NCBI GenBank assembly: GCA_019416685.1
Contig: DXWV01000010.1
Span: forward strand, 1 to 48,334
Source of the DNA: Bacteroides sp.
GTDB lineage: Bacteria > Bacteroidota > Bacteroidia > Bacteroidales > Bacteroidaceae
Reading direction: 5' to 3'
DNA length: 48,334 nucleotides
Shown here: positions 1-5,646 of the stretch, piece after piece
Numbering within the stretch: position 1 is the first letter of the stretch
Layout: each line of letters starts with the position of its first letter
Notes under the pieces: model-generated
The model's input: the letters and a program-made list of their open reading frames with translations, nothing else
What the model was told of the DNA's origin: nothing
The model's database searches: none
Position numbers and translations under genes: made by a program

Positions 1-559
1 GACCGATGATCTTGAAAGAAAAAAAGCGCATGACACAGTTTACTTTACGCCCCCCTTCGTATTGGTCATTATGGTACTCATCAAGGTAGTCCATTTCAAA
101 ACCAAGAGCTTGCATGTAATCAGTTATTTCGTCCTCTGTAGCCTCTCGCTCTGCCTTTATGTGTGGTTGTATGAGAACTGCGCAAAACTCATGTAGACTA
201 TTGTAAGCAAAGCCTATCATTTGGTAGGGCACATTGCTAAAGAACTTATTGTGTGCAGTAATACGGATAAAGAAATTCTCCAGATTGTCACCTGCATACT
301 CAAAGTTATTTAATTTGTATACAGTAGCCGCACCATCATAAAACACCTCATTCTCTCCCCCTTTATCCAAATAGATAACGGAAAGATTGTTAAAGTCAAT
401 CCATAAGCCGTTTGAATCAGCAAATGAAATTAACTCTTCAATTTGCCCTCTCTTATAGCTCTCTGTTGGTTCAAGCGTTCCTGCTGTTTCTTTGCTTCTT
501 CTAACGATGCAGGCTGCTTGCTCCAAGAGACTATTGACTGACGAGTGCGCTCTATCCAT
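1..559 (-). CDS. Polyvalent-protein kinase-like domain protein (partial)
   Basis: The minus frame is open from an ATG at 557-559 to the window edge (186 codons), so the C-terminus is missing. The protein contains LWIDFNNLSVIYLDKGGENE followed by VFYDGAATVYKLNN, resembling a glycine-rich loop plus a VxK strand. Next come NFFIRITAHNKFF and FCAVLIQPHIKAEREATEDE. This pattern is familiar from kinase-like domains of polyvalent proteins in Bacteroides mobile elements; that assignment is from memory of the family. The N-terminal 43 codons overlap another minus ORF (430-615) in a different frame. Low GC and the setting fit element cargo. The biochemical role is unknown. Confidence 0.55.
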   Translation of the reverse strand, partial: MDRAHSSVNSLLEQAACIVRRSKETAGTLEPTESYKRGQIEELISFADSNGLWIDFNNLSVIYLDKGGENEVFYDGAATVYKLNNFEYAGDNLENFFIRITAHNKFFSNVPYQMIGFAYNSLHEFCAVLIQPHIKAEREATEDEITDYMQALGFEMDYLDEYHNDQYEGGRKVNCVMRFFSFKIIG

Positions 560-615
560 TGCTTGTGAAATTCATTAATGTATTCCATAATTTCTGTAAT
601 TATGAGTTTATGCAA
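430..615 (-). CDS. Small hypothetical protein overlapping the start of the kinase-like gene
   Basis: A 61-residue basic, glutamine-rich, probably helical protein with no signal peptide or recognisable domain. Its last 130 bp overlap the start of the downstream minus-strand ORF in another frame. It may be a genuine short gene translationally coupled to the next one, or the two may be parts of one ORF broken by a frameshift. The sequence alone does not decide, and I do not recognise the protein. Confidence 0.3.
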   Translation of the reverse strand: MHKLIITEIMEYINEFHKQWIERTRQSIVSWSKQPASLEEAKKQQERLNQQRAIREGKLKS

Positions 616-1049
616 ATGTAGCCAATTAAATTGAATCTAGCAATAAAAGTTCATTTACCCTCCCAATTCAAAATGTAAGGTACTCAAATTTACACCCCAC
701 CCCTTTAGATTAGAGAAGTGTTTCTTAATAAGGACTAGCACTACTTAGAGTAGTATTATTAATTCCAGAATAATGAATGACATAGAAATTCAAATGTGAT
801 GTATGTCTCAAACGCTTCTGTTGTGTTACCCCTCACACCCCACACCAATAAGTAAATGAAATGAATAGTTTAGCGTGAATCGCTTTCCAAGCCTCAACGA
901 ATGAAATTCATAGAATCACTTATCTGCCAACTACAGATAAGAGATGATTCTTTATAAGATGACACATTTGTAAGAGGTTACATAGTGCTTCATACTAAGA
1001 CTACTCATTTGCACTAAAATCCAGATTACTAATCATTAAATTACAAGTT
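616..1049. other. Intergenic region of the element, no convincing gene
   Basis: About 430 bp of AT-rich sequence lie between divergently oriented genes. I find no ORF worth calling. It holds a small hairpin (ACTACT TAG AGTAGT, near 750) and the larger palindrome at 912-951, so it is more likely regulatory or a replication or transfer site than coding. Confidence 0.5.
912..951. repeat. Imperfect palindrome, 15 bp arms
   Basis: The left arm AGAATCACTTATCTG pairs with CAGATAAG plus TGATTCT across a 7 nt loop, with a single 3 nt bulge (AGA). No T-run follows, so a terminator is unlikely. It may be a protein-binding, nicking or replication site of the element. Confidence 0.6.
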
Positions 1050-1181
1050 ATGGAGAATGTGAAGATTCTAATCACATTAGGGACTATCTTAATAGTTCCC
1101 TTTATTATGTTACCACAGGTGATGTTTGGGATAATCTTGTTATTAATCATTTGCTTCGTATTCAGACAAAGAAGCTTCTAA
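1050..1181 (+). CDS. 43-residue membrane microprotein
   Basis: ATG at 1050, TAA at 1179-1181. After the short start MENVKILITL the protein is almost entirely hydrophobic (two possible membrane segments) and ends in FRQRSF. A second tiny hydrophobic ORF begins 10 bp after its stop and RadC follows, suggesting one transcript. Two adjacent hydrophobic ORFs with consistent charge at the ends are more than expected by chance, but no family is recognised. They could be small toxins, membrane modulators or spurious. Confidence 0.4.
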   Translation: MENVKILITLGTILIVPFIMLPQVMFGIILLLIICFVFRQRSF

Positions 1182-1191
1182 TAATGAGACT

Positions 1192-1314
1192 ATGCTAAAG
1201 AGTTTATTCTATCTACTAATCGTAGTAATAACCTTCTTTGTTGCAGTGCTACTACATCCTATCTTAATAGTTGGGTACATTGTCTTAGTTGGTTACAATC
1301 TTATTAAAGGGTGA
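1192..1314 (+). CDS. 40-residue membrane microprotein
   Basis: ATG at 1192, TGA at 1312-1314. The sequence starts MLKSLFYLLIVVITFFVAVL and continues with a second hydrophobic stretch, ending NLIKG. It lies between another hydrophobic microprotein (ends 1181) and the RadC gene (starts 1337), all on the same strand and closely spaced. No known family is recognised. Confidence 0.4.
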   Translation: MLKSLFYLLIVVITFFVAVLLHPILIVGYIVLVGYNLIKG

Positions 1315-1336
1315 TAATCATTAATAATTAGACATT

Positions 1337-1783
1337 ATGAATTTAGATTATAAAGTTGGAGAGGTGGAGCTAACTTATAAGCTTACTACCAGAAACAAGA
1401 ACAAAGTTAGCAGTTCTGCTGACGCTTACCAGATTCTACTACCTACATTTAAGGAAGGGACTATAGACTACAAAGAGTATTTCAAAGTTCTTTATCTGAA
1501 TCAAGCGAATCAAGTTCTAGGATTCACTCAAATTTCAGAAGGAGGAATAACAGAAACAAGTGTTGATGTAAGAGTTATCTTACAAGCTGCATTGCTTACT
1601 AATTCAGTCTCTCTCATTTTGGCACATAATCACCCAAGCGGGAATTTAAAGCCAAGCAAACAAGATTTGGAATTAACGCAATCCATTAAAGAAGCTGCCG
1701 AACTTATGAGAATAAGGGTATTAGACCACATAATTCTTACAAGTGAAAAGTATTACAGTTTCGCTGACGAAGGAGAGATTTAA
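1337..1783 (+). CDS. radC: RadC-like JAB/MPN domain protein
   Basis: 148 residues containing the JAMM metal motif HNHPSG (His97, His99) followed by PSKQD with Asp110, the pattern of RadC family proteins. The usual N-terminal helix-hairpin-helix region of chromosomal RadC is missing. This short form is the one commonly found in mobile elements of Bacteroidota. The family was historically linked to DNA repair but its activity is not established; in elements it is a frequent accessory gene near recombinases. The C-terminus DHIILTSEKYYSFADEGEI fits the family end. Start chosen at the only ATG close to the upstream microprotein. Confidence 0.9.
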   Translation: MNLDYKVGEVELTYKLTTRNKNKVSSSADAYQILLPTFKEGTIDYKEYFKVLYLNQANQVLGFTQISEGGITETSVDVRVILQAALLTNSVSLILAHNHPSGNLKPSKQDLELTQSIKEAAELMRIRVLDHIILTSEKYYSFADEGEI

Positions 1784-1843
1784 TCAACAGAGGACATCAT
1801 AATACATTGGTGTCCTCTCTCATCTTATTAATACTACAACACT

Positions 1844-2119
1844 ATGAATACAAAGAAAGTAGAAAGTGTAATTCAACACATTGCCACATTACAGGAAAGC
1901 TTATGCAATAGTGAAAACAATTTGCAATACATTAAGCGGTTACAAGCATTAAAGTATTGGTTACATAAGTTTGATTCATTCTTAGATAGGACTAGCAGAC
2001 AGCAAGGAGAGTATGCAGCAGTTTACGAAAGTTATTTTTGTTCTGGTTGTGGATTCTCATTCTATGAAAGAGTTTGCAATTCTATCACAGTCTATGAGTA
2101 TGGAGATAGACCATTCTAA
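1844..2119 (+). CDS. Hypothetical protein, 91 residues
   Basis: Starts 60 bp after radC and reads in the same direction. The N-terminal half is predicted helical (KKVESVIQHIATLQESL). The C-terminal half is cysteine- and tyrosine-rich, with CSGCGFSFYERVCN, which could bind a metal. No signal peptide. I do not recognise the family. Its position between radC and the recombinase, and its similar composition, suggest element cargo. Confidence 0.5.
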   Translation: MNTKKVESVIQHIATLQESLCNSENNLQYIKRLQALKYWLHKFDSFLDRTSRQQGEYAAVYESYFCSGCGFSFYERVCNSITVYEYGDRPF

Positions 2120-2145
2120 AATAGTTTGGCGATAGCTTATTGGCA

Positions 2146-2203
2146 AATGTGTTCAAATTGGGAATGTGTTCAAATTAATCTGCAAAGGTCGTTTGAACAC
2201 ATT
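2146..2203. promoter_or_regulatory. Triple repeat upstream of the recombinase (candidate operator or res site)
   Basis: The 14-mer AATGTGTTCAAATT occurs twice in direct orientation (2146-2159 and 2163-2176, period 17 bp). A 12 bp inverted copy TTTGAACACATT lies at 2192-2203. All three copies lie within 90 bp upstream of the recombinase start, so they are plausible binding sites for the recombinase itself or for a repressor. Confidence 0.6.
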
Positions 2204-2235
2204 CTTTTATGTAACCAACTTAATCAAAGACTTAA

Positions 2236-2874
2236 ATGAAAACAAATGCAGTGATTTATGCTCGTGTTTCGTCTGTTAGTGATAGACAGGACACAAGTAG
2301 ACAAATTGAAGATTTAAGAAAGTATGCCAACTCACAAGAAATTGAAGTAGTTGCCACATTTGAGGAACACATTAGCGGTGCAAAGAAGAATGAAGAACGT
2401 CAAGTTTTAACGGACTGTTTGGAATACTGCACTACTAATTCCGTTCATTACTTGCTACTATCTGAACTTTCCAGATTGGGCAGAAGTACATTACAGGTGC
2501 TTCGCTCCTTAGAAAGACTACATGAAGCTAAAGTTTCCGTTTACATTCAGAACTTGGGACTTTACACATTACAACCAAATGGAGAAGTTAATCCTATTGC
2601 TTCTATCATGGTAACAATACTAGCGGAAATGTCTAACATTGAGAGAAGTAACATTGTGTATCGTCTTAATAGTGGTAGGACTAACTACATTGCCAAAGGT
2701 GGAAAGTTAGGACGGAAGACAGGCAGTATTAAGACAGAGGAACGGAAACGGGAAGAGTATAAAGAAGTGATAGCCTTATTGAAGAAGGGATACTCTGTTA
2801 GAAATGTGGCAAAGCTACAAAGTATTGGTATCTCTACAGTTCAACGGATAAAGAATCAATTTGTCAATTCCTAG
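2236..2874 (+). CDS. Serine recombinase (resolvase/invertase family)
   Basis: 212 residues. The N-terminal catalytic domain begins MKTNAVIYARVSSVSDRQDT with catalytic Ser12, followed by LLLSELSRLGRS (the SRxxRS arginine motif) near residue 80. The long E helix (ILAEMSNIERSNI) is present. The C-terminus carries a helix-turn-helix (GYSVRNVAKLQSIGISTVQR). The size is that of small resolvases and invertases, not of large integrases. It probably resolves multimers or inverts a segment of the element rather than performing the tRNA integration, which usually needs a tyrosine integrase. Repeats just upstream (2146-2203) may be its binding sites. Confidence 0.93.
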   Translation: MKTNAVIYARVSSVSDRQDTSRQIEDLRKYANSQEIEVVATFEEHISGAKKNEERQVLTDCLEYCTTNSVHYLLLSELSRLGRSTLQVLRSLERLHEAKVSVYIQNLGLYTLQPNGEVNPIASIMVTILAEMSNIERSNIVYRLNSGRTNYIAKGGKLGRKTGSIKTEERKREEYKEVIALLKKGYSVRNVAKLQSIGISTVQRIKNQFVNS

Positions 2875-2885
2875 TCTTATTAATT

Positions 2886-2946
2886 GGTTGGGAGGAAATT
2901 TCTAAAATTCTACCTTTATGGGGACTTGGCAAATTTCCTCCTAACC
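2886..2946. terminator. Inverted repeat after the recombinase
   Basis: GGTTGGGAGGAAATTT (2886-2901) and AAATTTCCTCCTAACC (2931-2946) are reverse complements over 16 bp with one mismatch, separated by 29 nt. It sits 12 bp after the recombinase stop. It could act as a terminator, although no T-run follows, or as a recombinase site. Confidence 0.5.
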
Positions 2947-2995
2947 TTGAATTATTGAATAGAGGTAAGCCTCAACATTTAATAAGCAATAGTTC

Positions 2996-3025
2996 TTGCT
3001 AATCAAACGTAAATTCGTAACTTTG
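2996..3025 (+). promoter_or_regulatory. Bacteroides-type promoter for the structured RNA
   Basis: TTG (2996-2998) and TAACTTTG (3018-3025) are separated by 19 bp, matching the Bacteroides primary-sigma consensus. The predicted start is around 3030-3034, a few nucleotides before the closing helix of the downstream structured segment. Confidence 0.65.
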
Positions 3026-3029
3026 TAGC

Positions 3030-3361
3030 AATTTCAGATACCTAATGCGTTAGGTCTGGAAGGACTTATTAAGAAAACGAAGGACGTTTGAAGGTATTAC
3101 CCTGTTATGAAATCTGGACAATTTCAATCTCCATGGGTGATAGGCAAGAACGTCCACGTCTCGTTTGTTGTTACATACCATTCATGTTTTTGAATGGATT
3201 AACTTCATACGGACGTGGACTATTGTTTATTACATGGAGATGGGCAGTCCAGAAACTCTTGGTAACAAGAGTGCCTCATAACAGTAATACTCAATAGTTT
3301 CCACGTCCTTCTTGTGTTTAATCGCCAATGGTGGAAACAGTTGGCAATAATACAGGTATCT
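3030..3361 (+). ncRNA. Candidate large structured RNA, class unknown
   Basis: Helices found by eye, outermost first: AGATACCT 3036-3043 with AGGTATCT 3354-3361; GAAGGACGT 3079-3087 with 3303-3311; GTATTA 3094-3099 with 3285-3290; CTGTTATG 3102-3109 with 3277-3284; TCTGGAC 3113-3119 with 3247-3253; ATCTCCATG 3127-3135 with 3233-3241; GTCCACGTC 3152-3160 with 3212-3220; CCATTCA 3178-3184 with 3191-3197. A side hairpin, ACTCTTG-GTAA-CAAGAGT (3255-3272), has a GNRA-type loop, and GCCAA/TTGGC flank 3324-3344. All are perfect and mutually compatible. A possible 69-codon ORF inside (3088-3297) has no convincing protein features. It is not a group II intron (no domain V seen), tmRNA or RNase P as far as I can tell. 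It could be a free ncRNA or a long leader of the lipoprotein genes. Confidence 0.7.
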
Positions 3362-3405
3362 AAGAATCAGACAGACTTTTACTTATCAATCGCAATTCTA
3401 ATAAG

Positions 3406-3440
3406 AAGTGTGCAACCTTCGTGTTGTGTTCCTCACACTT
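3406..3440 (+). repeat. Hairpin between the structured RNA and the lipoprotein genes
   Basis: AAGTGTG (3406-3412) pairs with CACACTT (3434-3440). Inside, CAAC pairs with GTTG. There is no T-run, so it is probably an extra stem of a leader transcript rather than a clear terminator. Confidence 0.4.
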
Positions 3441-3500
3441 GACTACAAATTACTAACGCCTCTAACAGGAACTTAGAGACACAAACAGATTTTAATAACA

Positions 3501-3857
3501 ATGAAGACATTAAGATTAATTGGAGCAACCTTATTAATGGTTGTATTATGTGTGAATTTCGCAGCTTGTGGGGACGATGACGATGACAACCCAATCGTAG
3601 GTACATGGAAAAGTGAAGTTGCAGACAATTATGGTTACAGCGAATCATTCACATTCAATGCAGACGGAAGTGGTATGTGGCAGGAGTTTAAAGATAACAA
3701 ACAGACTGATTCAGAATCTTTCACTTATGCAATAGACGGTAATAAGATTACCCTTACATGGTCAGACGGTGAAACATACACATCTACCTTCTCTATTTCG
3801 GGCAATCGTTTAACGATTAAAGATAATGAGGATTCAGAAACTTATGTCAAAATTTAA
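3501..3857 (+). CDS. Small lipoprotein, lipocalin-like (copy 1)
   Basis: 118 residues. The signal peptide ends in a lipobox (NFAAC, Cys23), followed by five aspartates (GDDDDD), the acidic pattern seen after the cysteine in surface-exported Bacteroides lipoproteins. The rest (IVGTWKSE, FTFNADGSGMW, GNKITLTWSDGE, ISGNRLTI) reads as the short beta strands of lipocalin-like domains. The next gene is a paralogue with an almost identical first 25 residues, so the pair arose by tandem duplication. It lies behind the structured-RNA segment and may share its transcript. Function unknown; probably displayed at the cell surface. Confidence 0.85.
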   Translation: MKTLRLIGATLLMVVLCVNFAACGDDDDDNPIVGTWKSEVADNYGYSESFTFNADGSGMWQEFKDNKQTDSESFTYAIDGNKITLTWSDGETYTSTFSISGNRLTIKDNEDSETYVKI

Positions 3858-3872
3858 ACAGTAAATGCTAAC

Positions 3873-4337
3873 ATGAAGACATTGAGACTAATAGGAACAA
3901 CCTTACTTTTGGTTGTATTGTGCTTAAACTTTACAGCATGTAGCGATGACGATGATGACGAAGATAATAGACCTCTTTCAGAGAAGATTGTGGGACATTG
4001 GGTATTAACTCATGAAGAAGGGTACGTTAAAGACTCCAACTATCCAGAAGATGACCACGCATGGAATCATGCACCTAAAGACGAATGTGAGTACTTTGGA
4101 AACTTCACCTTTAGAGAAGACGGTACGTATAGTGAGTATGATTTGGACGGTACAAGTAACCCACAAAGTATTGAGAAATGGTCTGTTAATGGTAATGTCA
4201 TAACTCTTATTGAGGACGAACACGAACAGTATGATTTAAAGGTACTTGAAATCACCTCCAATAAATTAGTACTTGAATACTATCTAAAGGATGAGACTAC
4301 AGAGGACTATGCAAAGATGACCTACAAGAGAGGATAA
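3873..4337 (+). CDS. Small lipoprotein, lipocalin-like (copy 2)
   Basis: 154 residues. The signal peptide and lipobox (NFTAC, Cys23) are nearly identical to the preceding gene and are followed by an acidic run (SDDDDDEDN). The body is longer and diverged (KIVGHWVLTHEEG, FTFREDGTYSEYDLDG, WSVNGNVITLIEDE, NKLVLEYY) but keeps the same beta-strand pattern. It starts 15 bp after the first copy stops, so both are one operon. A hairpin terminator follows at 4354-4389. Conserved export signals with diverged bodies suggest functional divergence after duplication. Confidence 0.85.
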   Translation: MKTLRLIGTTLLLVVLCLNFTACSDDDDDEDNRPLSEKIVGHWVLTHEEGYVKDSNYPEDDHAWNHAPKDECEYFGNFTFREDGTYSEYDLDGTSNPQSIEKWSVNGNVITLIEDEHEQYDLKVLEITSNKLVLEYYLKDETTEDYAKMTYKRG

Positions 4338-4353
4338 TTCTTAAATAGTAATG

Positions 4354-4389
4354 AAGGCAGCATTTGAAGTATGATTCACTTGCTGCCTT
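4354..4389. terminator. Terminator between convergent genes
   Basis: AAGGCAGCA (4354-4362) and TGCTGCCTT (4381-4389) form a perfect 9 bp stem located between the lipoprotein operon (plus) and a small minus-strand gene. It probably serves both. Confidence 0.7.
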
Positions 4390-4394
4390 ATTAA

Positions 4395-4565
4395 TTACTT
4401 CTTTCTCTTCTTAACAAGTTTGTGCTTATCCCTCTTAGGCGAATTTAAAAAGAGTTGCTCTAACATTTCCCTTGTGACAGGGCAGTAAGTTGTTTCCGTA
4501 ACTACGGTCTCTGTAATCTCTTGTGGTAGGTAATGGATAGCGTTATTCTTCTTAGCAAGTCTCAT
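4395..4565 (-). CDS. Small basic hypothetical protein, 56 residues
   Basis: ATG at 4563-4565, stop at 4395-4397. The protein starts MRLAKKNNAIHYLPQEITET, has a central YCPVTREMLEQLF, and ends in a lysine- and arginine-rich tail (KHKLVKKRKK). No signal peptide or membrane segment; the basic tail suggests nucleic-acid binding. It is convergent with the lipoprotein operon and shares its terminator. The upstream sequence towards the att site holds no other gene, so this is the last ORF of the element. Family not recognised. Confidence 0.45.
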   Translation of the reverse strand: MRLAKKNNAIHYLPQEITETVVTETTYCPVTREMLEQLFLNSPKRDKHKLVKKRKK

Positions 4566-4722
4566 TTTAGATTAATGTAAATTAGGTTGGTTATTGAATC
4601 ATCTACTACAAAGTTACCCAAATACGAACAGACAACCTAATGAACTACCATACGAAATTAGGCTGTTTAAAGCAGAATTACAATTGCAATAAGAGAACTT
4701 CAACGGAGATACATGTATGACA

Positions 4723-4757
4723 TAGTGTATCATCTTACATACAAACAACATACACTA
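4723..4757. repeat. Interrupted palindrome TAGTGTAT / ATACACTA
   Basis: TAGTGTAT (4723-4730) and ATACACTA (4750-4757) are perfect reverse complements, surrounded by several further CATAC and GTATG steps. Possible recombination-accessory protein site near the element end. Confidence 0.45.
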
Positions 4758-4889
4758 CATACTTACATAGACTAAATCAATAGAATGAGAATGAAGTATC
4801 AATTAACGAATTACCCCAATTTAACAAGTAATTCAAAGATTGTAGCCTTGTAATGAGGTAATCTTAATGAGAATTACTACATTTGTCAC

Positions 4890-4929
4890 ATAGACTGACG
4901 GTTTCCTAATAGTTTCCTAATCAGTCTAT
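4890..4929. repeat. Inverted repeat enclosing tandem 11-mers near the att site
   Basis: ATAGACTGA (4890-4898) and TCAGTCTAT (4921-4929) are perfect reverse complements. Between and overlapping them the string GTTTCCTAAT is repeated in tandem with an 11 bp period. The repeats end about 30 bp before the tRNA-derived core, consistent with arm sites. Confidence 0.55.
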
Positions 4930-4952
4930 AAATCGAGAGTTAATTTACAGGA

Positions 4953-5028
4953 AATAAGGGAGTTCAGTTGGTTAGAGCGTCAGATTGTGGTTCTGAATGT
5001 CGCCGGTTCGAGTCCGGTCTTCCACCCA
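4953..5028 (+). tRNA. tRNA-His (GUG) remnant at the element boundary (att site)
   Basis: The anticodon stem-loop is TCAGA-TTGTGGT-TCTGA with GTG at 4987-4989. The D arm (4962-4978), the T arm (GCCGG TTCGAGT CCGGT) and the 3' acceptor strand CTTCCAC (5019-5025) are present. The 5' acceptor strand in register (4953-4959, AATAAGG) cannot pair with CTTCCAC beyond two or three positions, and position 8 is G instead of the invariant T. Normal tRNA identity seems to start near 4961. This is best explained as the 3' end of a tRNA gene left after insertion of the element, so it is probably not functional. Confidence 0.75.
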
Positions 5029-5033
5029 AAGAG

Positions 5034-5068
5034 AATCCTTGATAATCAGTAGATTATTGAGGATTTCT
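5034..5068 (+). terminator. tRNA-downstream terminator
   Basis: AATCCTTGATAATC (5034-5047) pairs with GATTATTGAGGATT (5052-5065) with one 2x2 internal loop, followed by a T-rich tail. It is the natural terminator of the original tRNA gene. Confidence 0.6.
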
Positions 5069-5085
5069 TCGTTTAAGTAAGTTTG
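5057..5085 (+). promoter_or_regulatory. Possible promoter of the downstream hypothetical gene
   Basis: TTG (5057-5059) and TAAGTTTG (5078-5085) are 18 bp apart, close to the Bacteroides consensus. It overlaps the tRNA terminator hairpin. Confidence 0.4.
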
Positions 5086-5225
5086 TGATTTAAGCCCTAA
5101 AGGAGGCAGAAATTGACTAAAATTGCTTTGTTGTTGACTAATTGTTGATCTCAATTATCCGGATTAAATGCTATCGATCAAAAATGAATGATTATCTTTA
5201 CAGACCACCAATAAACCATGATATC

Positions 5226-5624
5226 ATGAATTCACGCATTACCCCAGATCATATCACCAAACTAAAAGCAAATGAAATATTTGTATTCGGAAGTAACTTA
5301 CAAGGTTATCATAGTGGAGGAGCGGCCCGCCAAGCCATGGACAAATGGGGAGCAATCTGGGGGCATGGAATAGGAATACAAGGCCAGACGTATGCTATTC
5401 CTACGATGCAAGGAGGTACAGAAACAATCAGCCCCTATGTAGAGCAGTTCATTCTATTTACTCAAAATGATCCGGAAAAAACTTTTCTTGTCACTGAAAT
5501 AGGATGTGGAATAGCCGGATTCAAGCCTGTTGATATTGCGCCATTATTCAGCAAAGCAGTATATATACCTAATATCTGGTTACCACAAAGATTTTGGGAA
5601 ATATTACAGGCAGAAAACAGATAA
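5226..5624 (+). CDS. Conserved hypothetical protein (A1S_2505-like)
   Basis: About 132 residues from the ATG at 5226, chosen because family members usually begin MNSRITPDHI. An ATG at 5184 and a TTG at 5142 extend the frame. Conserved stretches include NEIFVFGSNLQGYHSGGAAR, AIPTMQGG and FLVTEIGCGIAGF, the pattern of a widespread family found in both phages and bacteria. The glycine-rich segments hint at a nucleotide- or ADP-ribose-binding fold, but this is inference. It is the first chromosomal gene after the element and is convergent with dnaX, separated by a long hairpin. Confidence 0.75.
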   Translation: MNSRITPDHITKLKANEIFVFGSNLQGYHSGGAARQAMDKWGAIWGHGIGIQGQTYAIPTMQGGTETISPYVEQFILFTQNDPEKTFLVTEIGCGIAGFKPVDIAPLFSKAVYIPNIWLPQRFWEILQAENR

Positions 5625-5646
5625 CCAGTAGAGTAAGATCCCTTAT

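Larger units (their letters stand above)
4566..4952. other. Non-coding right end of the element
   Basis: About 390 bp without a supportable gene, lying between the last ORF and the att-like tRNA remnant. It is AT-rich and contains an interrupted palindrome (4723-4757) and a second inverted repeat enclosing tandem 11-mers (4890-4929). This is where arm-type integrase or excisionase sites would be expected. Confidence 0.5.
1..5028. mobile_element. Right end of an integrated mobile element (left part outside the window)
   Basis: The segment combines genes typical of mobile elements (serine recombinase, RadC/JAB protein, polyvalent-protein kinase-like domain) with small orphan ORFs, low GC, many palindromes and two duplicated cargo lipoproteins. 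It stops exactly at a tRNA-His remnant (4953-5028), after which ordinary chromosomal genes begin. The 3' part of the tRNA is intact and the 5' part is replaced, which is what remains on the far side of an insertion into a tRNA gene. The intact tRNA and the integrase should then lie left of position 1. I see no conjugation or replication genes in the visible part, so its class (ICE, mobilisable element or satellite) is undetermined. Confidence 0.7.

Noticed and set aside
2236..2874. Serine recombinase as the integrase for the tRNA-His site
   Set aside because: Small resolvase-type proteins do not normally integrate at tRNA genes; a tyrosine integrase outside the window is more likely.
3088..3297. 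69-codon ORF inside the structured RNA
   Set aside because: It begins with GTG/TTG-type context inside paired strands, has no domain or signal, and its codons are constrained by the helices.
3030..3361. Group II intron, retron or IscB-type guide RNA
   Set aside because: No domain V, no reverse transcriptase and no IscB/TnpB-like nuclease gene is present nearby.
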